DNA of 8,082 nucleotides, taken from contig CAJWPV010000052.1 in the NCBI GenBank assembly GCA_913045395.1, positions 1 to 8,082 of the forward strand, read 5' to 3'. This DNA is from an uncultured Verrucomicrobiota bacterium. GTDB taxonomy: Bacteria > Verrucomicrobiota > Verrucomicrobiia > Limisphaerales > UBA1096. How positions within the stretch are numbered: the first letter of the stretch is position 1; the number at the start of each line of letters is the position of its first letter. The position numbers and the translations under genes were made by a program. Positions 1 through 5,378 of this stretch are shown piece after piece. The notes beneath the pieces are model-generated. The model had not been told where the DNA came from. It did not search any database and saw only the letters and a list, made by a program, of their open reading frames with translations.

Positions 1-297
1 CTTGGCATCAGCCGCATCGTCATATTCATCCGAGTCCCCCACAGCCACCACTCCGGTGCCTTTTGTGAATTGTGCGCGATCCTGACCAGCTGTGGCATTC
101 CAAGAAGTCGGATCCACAAAGGTCCAACCGTTGAACTCCTTCACAGCATCGCCGCCGGCCGTTGGACCGTGATTCGGACCAAGAACCATCACCCATCCAC
201 TCGGAGCAGTGGCAGTCCAGTCGGTTCCATCGCCGCCCGACTCGGTGCCGCTCTCAAACGGGCCAAGCTCCAGGCTGTCAAAGTCCTCAACAAGATA
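1..297 (-). repeat. Adhesin-like module B4 (partial, cut by window edge)
   Basis: Residues 1619-1717 open with YLVEDFDSLELGPFESG and continue through SGGDGTDW, FTKGTG and GDSDEYDD to the window edge. The second half with DSSWR and WWWAIDN should lie to the left. Its wording (FESG, AVKEF, FVDPTSW) resembles B1 more than B2 or B3. Confidence 0.85.
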
Positions 298-3200
298 ATG
301 GTTCGCCGGGAGAGCCGGTTCCACCGGGGCGGTGGAGTACACCACGAGGTTGTCAATGGCCCACCACCAGTTGTTGTGTCCCTGATGATCCCATGTGATC
401 ACCGCAAAGTTCGCACCCGCCGGGTTATCGACGTTCAGAACGACCGTCTCGTTGTAAGCCGTTGGACTATCCGGAGTCAGAGTAACAAGCGTCACCGGAT
501 CGCCCCCATCGTAGGAGATGCTGACCGTGCCGCTCTGCGGTTCCTTCCGCCAGCTTGAGTCGTAGCGAACCACGAGCGTCCCGGCCTGCACGCCGTTTAG
601 GCTGATTGCTGGCGTGGAGAGCGAGGCATTAAACTTGGCGTCGGCCTTGTCGTCGTACTCGTCAGAGTCGCCCACAGCAACCACTCCGGTACCCTTGGTG
701 AACTCAGCACGCGCCTGGCCAGCCGTGCTGTTCCACGAAACCGGATCCAAAAAGGTCCAACCGTCAAACTCGACAGCAACATCGCCGCCAGCGGTCGGGC
801 CGTGGTCGTCGCCCTTGGCCTGCACCCATCCCTCGGGTGCCGTGGCGGTCCAGTCGGTGCCGTCGCCGCCCGACTCACTGTCGGAGACAAACGGGCCAAG
901 CTCAAGGCTGTCAAAGTTCTCGGCAAAGATCGGCTGCAACTCGCCGGTGATCTCAATGTTATCGATGGCCCACCACCAGTTGTTGTGGCCCTGATGATCC
1001 CATGTGATGACCAGGCTCGAGGCTCCCTCGGGATTGTCCAGCCGAACGGTCACAGTGTCATTATAGCCGGTCGGCGTGTCCGGGGTGAGTGTCACCAGCG
1101 TGACGGCATCGCCGCCGTCGTACGCAACGCTCACCGTGCCGCTCTGCGGTTCCTTGCGCCAACTCGAGTCGTACTTGAGAATGAGCGAACCGGGATCAAT
1201 CCCCGCGATGCTGATCGCCGGGGTTGAGATCGAGGCGTTGAACTTGGCGTCGGCCTTGTCGTCGTACTCGTCCGAGTCGCCCACGGCCACCACCCCGGTG
1301 CCCTTGGTGAACTCAGCGCGCGCCTGGCCAGCCGTGGCATTCCACGACACAGGATCAAGGAAGGTCCATCCATCAAACTCGACCACATCATCACCACCAG
1401 CGGTCGGCCCGTGGTCGTCGGCCTGGGCGGTCACCCAGTCAGCCGGGGCGGTTGCGGTCCAGTCAGTGCCGTCGCCACCCGACTCGCTGTCGGAGACAAA
1501 CGGGCCAAGCTCGAGGCTGTTGAAATCCTCGGCGAAAACCAGGGTCGAGCCCGGCTTGAGCAACACCGCCAATTGCGCCGGGTTGCTGGTGGCTGAGCCA
1601 GCGGAGTTGCTGACGACCACGGTGTATGAGCCTGCGTTTTCCTCGGAAACATTGGACAACTCCAGCACTGGCCCCTCGGCTCCGGCAATCTCCATGTCGC
1701 CCTTGAACCATTTGTAGTAAAGCGGCTCGTCGCCATTGGCCTTGACCAAGAAACTGACGCTGTCGCCCTCGGTCGCCTCGACACTGGTCAATTGTGTCAC
1801 GATGCCCGCAGGCGCCTTGCCGACGGTGACCTTGATATTGTCAATGGCCCACCACCAGTTGTTGTGACCCTGATGATCCCATGTGATGACAGCAGTGTTC
1901 GCTCCCTCAGGGTTGCTGAGCGGAAGGGTCACGGTCTCGTTGTAACCGGTGGGGGTATCGGGAGTCAGCGTCAGCAGGACGACAGGATCGCCCCCGTCGA
2001 AGGAAACCGACACCGTGCCACTCTGCGGCTCCTGCCGCCAGCTTGAGTCGTACACCAGGATGGCGGTGCCTGCGGCCACGCCATCAAGGCTGAAGGCCGG
2101 GGTGGAGAGAGAAGCGTTGAACTTGGCGTCGGCCAAGTCATCGTACTCGTCCGAGTCGCCCACTGCGATCACTCCGGTACCCTTGGTGAACTCAGCACGA
2201 CCCTGACCAGCAGTTGCTGTCCAGGAAGCCGGATCAACAAAAGTCCAGCCATCAAACTCCTTCACTGCGTCGCCGTCGGCCGTCGGGCCGTGATCATCGG
2301 CCCTGGTCATTACCCAGCCAGTTGGCGTGTCAGCGGTCCAGTCGGTGCCGTCACCGCCCGACTCACTGCCAGACTCGAACGGTCCGAGTTCCAGGCTGTC
2401 AAAATTCTCCGCAAAGATCGGCTCCGGTTCGCCCGCGACGATGAGGTTATCGATTGCCCACCACCAGTTGTTGGCCGCGTCGAGGTAGCTGAACGTCAGC
2501 TTCATCTCCTTGGCCCCGGCCGGATTGCTGATCTGGATGTTCACGGTCTCGTTCCAGTGCGCTGGGTCGTCGGAATGGAAGAATTCACCCGCATCGGATT
2601 CCCAGCGGAGGATTTCCTCGGTATCCCCGTCGTCGAAGGCCACTTCGATAACAGCCTTTTGGCTGCCGCCGCAGCAGGCGTCGGGCCGCCAACTTGAGTG
2701 GAACCGCAGCACGACCGAGTTCTCCATGATCCCATCAAGGGAAATGGCCTCGGTGGTAAGGTAGGTGGACTGCATGCCAGCTTCACGAGCGGCATCATCC
2801 CACTCATCACCATCGCCGATGAGCGCCGTGCCGACCGCCTTCTTGAATTGCGAACGCTGCTGGTCACCGGCGGTCTGAATCCACCACTTTGCATTGGCAA
2901 AACTCCAACCGGCCCACTCGGATACACCGTCGTTGTCCGGCTGTCCGTCGCCATCCTCGTCCTCGTTGTGGATGCCGGGCACCTCGTCGTCGTTGAGCTC
3001 CCAGCCCTCGGGCGGAGTGTCGGTCCAGGCCTGCTCGCTGACCAAGCCCTCATCGGTGTTCGGTCCAAGCTCAAGCCCCTCAAAGTCCTCACTCCAGATG
3101 GTGATACCCAAGCTGGCCTGCACCCCGATGTTTGCTTCGGCACTGGTGGCTTCCCCGGCCTCGTTAGTCACCGTGACACTGTATTTGCCACCGTCAGCCA

Positions 3201-5151
3201 CACTCGCTTGGCCAATCCCAAATTCAGCGCTGGTGGCACCATCGATCGCCACACCATCCTTGGACCACTGGTAGCTGAGTGGCTCGCCGCCGTCGGCGAC
3301 CACAGAGACAGCGAAGGCTTCGCCCTCGTTAATCTCGATTCCGGTCGGTTGCGTCACGATCCGCGGCGGAACCGTCCCGGCATTGATCACCAGATTGTCG
3401 ATTGCCCACCACCAGTCGTTGCCGGCCTCGCGCATGCCAAAGGTCAGCTGGAGCTTTGTCGCGCCGTCCGGGTTGTTCAAAGGCAAGATCACAATCTCAT
3501 TCTGGTTGTGGTCGTGGTAGTTGGCGGACGTGGTATCGGACACCCAGGTCATGACCTCGACCGCCTCCGCCCCGTCGTAGCTCGCCAAGATGTAACCCTC
3601 CTGATGATAGTTACCATCAAACTCCGGACGCCAGCTCGAGTGGAAATTTGCAAACAACGTGCCGGCGACGATGCCGGAAACATCGATCTCGGGCGTGGTC
3701 ATGAAGGTCTTGTACCAGCCATTGGCTGCCCCATCGGCATGGGCGGTATCATCCCACTCGTCGGGATCGGCCACTGCCACGACATTTTTCGCCAAAGAGA
3801 ACAGGGAACGCGACTGGTCCCCTGCAACCTGTACCCACCACGAGTAATCAGCAAAACTCCAACCAGCCCACTCCGAGACACCATCGTTGTCCGGGTGGCC
3901 ATCCCCATCCTCGTCCTCGATGTACCCCACGTGATCCTCGCTGACACCCGGCACGCCGGAGTTGTCCACCGTCCACCCTTCCGGGCCGGTCCGGGTCCAG
4001 GCTTCTTCGAGCGCGACGGCCAATTCGTCCACATTTGGGCCGAGCTCGACACCGTCAAAGTCCTCAAAGTAAACCGGCACCTCGAACTTCCGGGACTGGG
4101 TATGCTCACCGGCAACGCTGTCAGTGTAGGTTAACGCCATCTCGTACTTGACGCCCTTTGCCAATGCACCCAGCCCGGATGAGGTCACTGTGAGAATGCC
4201 GCCATCGCTGTTGATATCGGTGGCAACTGCCTCGCCGTTCAGGGTGAGGGAAATTGAATCGCTGCTGATGGTGGTGTCGCCCGCGTTAATCACCGCGCTC
4301 AACACTGTGTCCGCCTTGGCGTACTTGCCGGACGGAGTCCATTGATCGACAAAAGAGGGAACCGGAGGAAGTTCCTCAGGCACACCGGCTGCAGCCGCAC
4401 CACCCAGTGCCAGGATATGACCGGAATTGAGACTTTCAAAGCGGAGCTGGATGCTGTTCACAAACACCTCTTCCGATTCGCCGTTGTCGTCGACAAACAA
4501 GGTAACCATCTGATCGAACGCCGTGTCGAGCGACCAACGCCCATCGAGGTTATCTTCCGGTACAGTCACGCTCCCGACCTCTTGTCCGTCGATGTAGATC
4601 TTGCCCCACAATCCCTCGATGTTGACCACGATGGCGATGCGATGCCATGCATCGGGCGTCAAGGAACCGAACTCAAGGCCGGCCGTGCCAATCCCATTGC
4701 TGGCGCTGACGTAAAACTCGGCGTCAGCCGCACCGGCTACCCACTCTGCAGTGACTACATCAATCAGGCTCCTCTTTTTCCCTGACGAAGTAGCGGGATA
4801 ATAGAGATCCATGATAGCGGTCCAGTTGTTGACCAAATCGCCATCACCGTTGGAGTCCTCCGGCAAAGGCGCCCTTAAGCCCTGATCCATCGTCGTCAGC
4901 TTCGGAATCTTGATGACGTTGGCCACCTCACCATTGATGGCGGGAAGCCCCAGCGCCTCGGTGGTACCGAATTCCACCAGGTCACCGGTGTCATCCATGT
5001 ACTCCATGTCAGAACCGGCAGTGGCGGAGAGGTCACCGCCATCGAAGTTCCAAAGGCTGACATGAGCATCCTGCGCCAAGAGGGATGACTGAGACAGCAG
5101 CGCAAACAGCGCCGCTCCGACCAACGTTTTGAAGAAGTATTGTTTTTTCAT
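1..5151 (-). CDS. Giant secreted multi-module adhesin-like protein with LamG-like, Ig-like and repeated 'WWWAIDN' modules (3' end outside window)
   Basis: I translated every codon of this frame. It is open for 1717 codons from ATG at 5151 to the window edge, with no stop or frameshift. Residues 1-26 are a signal peptide ending LLA|QD, so the protein is exported. Then come a LamG-like domain (about 32-250), a beta-sandwich linker domain (269-356), modules A1 (358-592), Ig1 (594-680), A2 (683-907), B1 (912-1110), Ig2 (1117-1197), B2 (1204-1402), B3 (1408-1605) and partial B4 (1619-1717). Each A or B module opens with E-D/N-F and LELGP or VELGP and closes with WWWAIDN, in the style of cleaved-adhesin or choice-of-anchor-J beta-sandwich domains; that family assignment is inferred from pattern. 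The protein is strongly acidic and has only two cysteines, adjacent at 826-827. No Shine-Dalgarno sequence is visible before the ATG. A role in surface attachment or glycan binding is inferred; any enzyme domain or cell-wall anchor would lie beyond the left edge. Confidence 0.93.
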   Translation of the reverse strand, partial: MKKQYFFKTLVGAALFALLSQSSLLAQDAHVSLWNFDGGDLSATAGSDMEYMDDTGDLVEFGTTEALGLPAINGEVANVIKIPKLTTMDQGLRAPLPEDSNGDGDLVNNWTAIMDLYYPATSSGKKRSLIDVVTAEWVAGAADAEFYVSASNGIGTAGLEFGSLTPDAWHRIAIVVNIEGLWGKIYIDGQEVGSVTVPEDNLDGRWSLDTAFDQMVTLFVDDNGESEEVFVNSIQLRFESLNSGHILALGGAAAAGVPEELPPVPSFVDQWTPSGKYAKADTVLSAVINAGDTTISSDSISLTLNGEAVATDINSDGGILTVTSSGLGALAKGVKYEMALTYTDSVAGEHTQSRKFEVPVYFEDFDGVELGPNVDELAVALEEAWTRTGPEGWTVDNSGVPGVSEDHVGYIEDEDGDGHPDNDGVSEWAGWSFADYSWWVQVAGDQSRSLFSLAKNVVAVADPDEWDDTAHADGAANGWYKTFMTTPEIDVSGIVAGTLFANFHSSWRPEFDGNYHQEGYILASYDGAEAVEVMTWVSDTTSANYHDHNQNEIVILPLNNPDGATKLQLTFGMREAGNDWWWAIDNLVINAGTVPPRIVTQPTGIEINEGEAFAVSVVADGGEPLSYQWSKDGVAIDGATSAEFGIGQASVADGGKYSVTVTNEAGEATSAEANIGVQASLGITIWSEDFEGLELGPNTDEGLVSEQAWTDTPPEGWELNDDEVPGIHNEDEDGDGQPDNDGVSEWAGWSFANAKWWIQTAGDQQRSQFKKAVGTALIGDGDEWDDAAREAGMQSTYLTTEAISLDGIMENSVVLRFHSSWRPDACCGGSQKAVIEVAFDDGDTEEILRWESDAGEFFHSDDPAHWNETVNIQISNPAGAKEMKLTFSYLDAANNWWWAIDNLIVAGEPEPIFAENFDSLELGPFESGSESGGDGTDWTADTPTGWVMTRADDHGPTADGDAVKEFDGWTFVDPASWTATAGQGRAEFTKGTGVIAVGDSDEYDDLADAKFNASLSTPAFSLDGVAAGTAILVYDSSWRQEPQSGTVSVSFDGGDPVVLLTLTPDTPTGYNETVTLPLSNPEGANTAVITWDHQGHNNWWWAIDNIKVTVGKAPAGIVTQLTSVEATEGDSVSFLVKANGDEPLYYKWFKGDMEIAGAEGPVLELSNVSEENAGSYTVVVSNSAGSATSNPAQLAVLLKPGSTLVFAEDFNSLELGPFVSDSESGGDGTDWTATAPADWVTAQADDHGPTAGGDDVVEFDGWTFLDPVSWNATAGQARAEFTKGTGVVAVGDSDEYDDKADAKFNASISTPAISIAGIDPGSLILKYDSSWRKEPQSGTVSVAYDGGDAVTLVTLTPDTPTGYNDTVTVRLDNPEGASSLVITWDHQGHNNWWWAIDNIEITGELQPIFAENFDSLELGPFVSDSESGGDGTDWTATAPEGWVQAKGDDHGPTAGGDVAVEFDGWTFLDPVSWNSTAGQARAEFTKGTGVVAVGDSDEYDDKADAKFNASLSTPAISLNGVQAGTLVVRYDSSWRKEPQSGTVSISYDGGDPVTLVTLTPDSPTAYNETVVLNVDNPAGANFAVITWDHQGHNNWWWAIDNLVVYSTAPVEPALPANHYLVEDFDSLELGPFESGTESGGDGTDWTATAPSGWVMVLGPNHGPTAGGDAVKEFNGWTFVDPTSWNATAGQDRAQFTKGTGVVAVGDSDEYDDAADAK
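337..930 (-). repeat. Adhesin-like module B3
   Basis: Residues 1408-1605 open with IFAENFDSLELGPFVSD and close with NNWWWAIDNLVVY. The module is the closest visible relative of B2. It is followed by a longer linker rich in Pro and Ala (TAPVEPALPANH) than the other junctions. Confidence 0.87.
946..1542 (-). repeat. Adhesin-like module B2
   Basis: Residues 1204-1402 open with LVFAEDFNSLELGPFVSD and close with NNWWWAIDNIEIT. Nearly all conserved blocks match B3, including FLDPVSWN and DKADAKFNAS. The spacing from the WWW of B2 to that of B3 is exactly 203 codons (609 bases). Confidence 0.87.
1561..1803 (-). other. Ig-like domain Ig2 between B1 and B2
   Basis: Residues 1117-1197 repeat the Ig1 pattern: IVTQLTSVEATEGDSV, YYKWFKGDMEIAGAEG, then EENAGSYTVVVSNSAGSAT. 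The core Trp and the N-A-G-S-Y-T-V strand are present and there are no cysteines. A short linker (LKPGST) leads into B2. Confidence 0.8.
1822..2418 (-). repeat. Adhesin-like module B1
   Basis: Residues 912-1110 open with IFAENFDSLELGPFESG and close with NNWWWAIDNIKVTV. They contain SESGGDGTDW, HGPT, FTKGTG, GDSDEYDD, DSSWRQEPQSGTVS and TWDHQGHNN, all kept in B2 and B3. The calcium-loop insert of the A modules is missing. The FESG and AVKEF variants are shared with B4 rather than with B2 and B3. Confidence 0.85.
2431..3105 (-). repeat. Adhesin-like module A2, with the only cysteine pair of the protein
   Basis: Residues 683-907 open with ITIWSEDFEGLELGP and close with NNWWWAIDNLIVAG. Like A1 it carries an acidic D-x-D-x-D-G insert (731-741) and VSEWAGWSFA. 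After the shared SSWRP motif it has a loop ACCGGSQ with adjacent cysteines at 826 and 827, absent from all other visible modules. Its junction to B1 (E-P-E-P-I-F-A-E-N-F-D) almost repeats the B2-B3 junction. Confidence 0.8.
3112..3372 (-). other. Ig-like domain Ig1 between A1 and A2
   Basis: Residues 594-680 follow the bacterial I-set/Ig-like pattern: IVTQPTGIEINEGEAF, then YQWSKDGVAIDGAT with the core Trp, then ADGGKYSVTVTNEAGEA with the Y-S-V-T-V strand. There are no cysteines, as is common in bacterial Ig-like spacers. A second copy (Ig2) lies 519 residues further on. Confidence 0.8.
3376..4080 (-). repeat. Adhesin-like module A1 (first WWWAIDN unit)
   Basis: Residues 358-592 open with VYFEDFDGVELGP and close with NDWWWAIDNLVI. 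Landmarks shared with the other modules are EGW, WAGWSFADYSWW, DEWDD, TTPEIDVSG and SSWRPE. An acidic insert at 412-423 with the spacing D-x-D-x-D-G resembles calcium-binding loops of dockerin or thrombospondin type 3 repeats. At about 235 residues it is longer than the B modules. Confidence 0.8.
4084..4347 (-). other. Beta-sandwich (Ig-like) linker domain after the LamG-like domain
   Basis: Residues 269-356 show alternating beta-strand patterns (VLSAVINAG, SISLTLNGEAVAT, GILTVTSSG, KYEMALTYTDS, QSRKFEVPV). The Y-T-D-S and S-R-K-F-E-V ending suggests an Ig or fibronectin-like fold of about 88 residues. A proline-rich hinge (PEELPPVPSF, residues 258-267) separates it from the LamG-like domain. 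I do not recognise a named family with certainty. Confidence 0.45.
4402..5058 (-). other. LamG/concanavalin-A-like lectin domain of the giant protein
   Basis: Residues 32-250 start with SLWNFDG, a typical first strand of LamG-like jelly-roll domains in secreted proteins. Later come WTAIMDLYYP, a strand with FYVSASNGIG, then the characteristic run PDAWHRIAIVVN followed by KIYIDGQEVGS, and finally VNSIQLRFESLNSGHILALGG. These are the usual LamG core elements (W-H-R-I-A, then Y-I-D-G). Such domains often bind glycans or calcium; the ligand here is unknown. Confidence 0.75.
5074..5151 (-). other. Signal peptide of the giant protein
   Basis: Residues 1-26 begin MKKQYFFK, followed by a hydrophobic core (VGAALFALL) and a polar stretch ending in S-L-L-A. 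The predicted signal peptidase I cut is after Ala26, leaving QDAHVS as the mature start. This also supports the ATG at 5151 as the true start. Confidence 0.85.
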
Positions 5152-5165
5152 GAGTAGAAATTTTG

Positions 5166-5196
5166 AGAATAGCAAATAATGGCAAATAAGCGACAA
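5166..5196 (-). promoter_or_regulatory. Possible promoter of the giant gene, overlapping a tandem 8-bp direct repeat
   Basis: On the minus strand TTGTCG (5196-5191) and TATTCT (5171-5166) are separated by 19 bases, a rather long spacer, and the ATG follows about 14 bases after the second box. The stretch between them holds TTATTTGC twice (plus-strand GCAAATAA at 5172-5179 and 5182-5189), spaced exactly 10 bp apart. The boxes match the sigma-70 consensus only moderately, so this is a weak call. Confidence 0.25.
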
Positions 5197-5258
5197 CCTT
5201 GCCCGCACTCATAAATCGACAATGGCGCAGACAGGGCCGTTGATTTTATGTGAGGTAA

Positions 5259-5371
5259 GTGGACAATCGAGATCTTTTTTCCTTGCATTTTGACTACAAA
5301 ATCTGGCATTTTTCTCACTTTCCAACCGGGCGCTCGCTACGATTGTCCCGCCAACGTTACCTTTTGTCCAC
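5259..5371. promoter_or_regulatory. Candidate operator region with three copies of a GTGGACAATCG-like element
   Basis: The sequence GTGGACAATCG occurs at 5259-5269. Its reverse complement, CGATTGTCCAC, is matched at 5340-5350 (first 9 of 11 bases exact) and at 5361-5371 (9 of 11). One copy therefore points toward the giant gene and two point the other way. The segment between them is AT-rich (about 5270-5315) and includes TTGACT at 5290-5295, a possible -35 box without a convincing -10. Binding by the downstream XylR-like regulator or another factor is only a guess. Confidence 0.3.
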
Positions 5372-5378
5372 GTCCGCA

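Noticed and set aside
614..1717. Plus-strand open frames at 614-994 and 1076-1717 that share a repeated peptide (LNLASALSSYSSESPTA)
   Set aside because: The apparent conservation is only the antisense image of the B2 and B3 modules (GDSDEYDDKADAKFNAS). They are not a real repeat protein family.
1..2418. The evenly spaced DNA repeats (609 bases) as a CRISPR array or satellite
   Set aside because: The units are 600 bases long, coding, in frame and diverged at silent sites. They are protein domain repeats.
2698..4134. A 478-codon open frame on the plus strand
   Set aside because: It lies wholly antisense to the giant minus-strand gene, whose protein has recognisable domains over the same bases. 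It shows no domain pattern and results from codon bias in GC-rich DNA.
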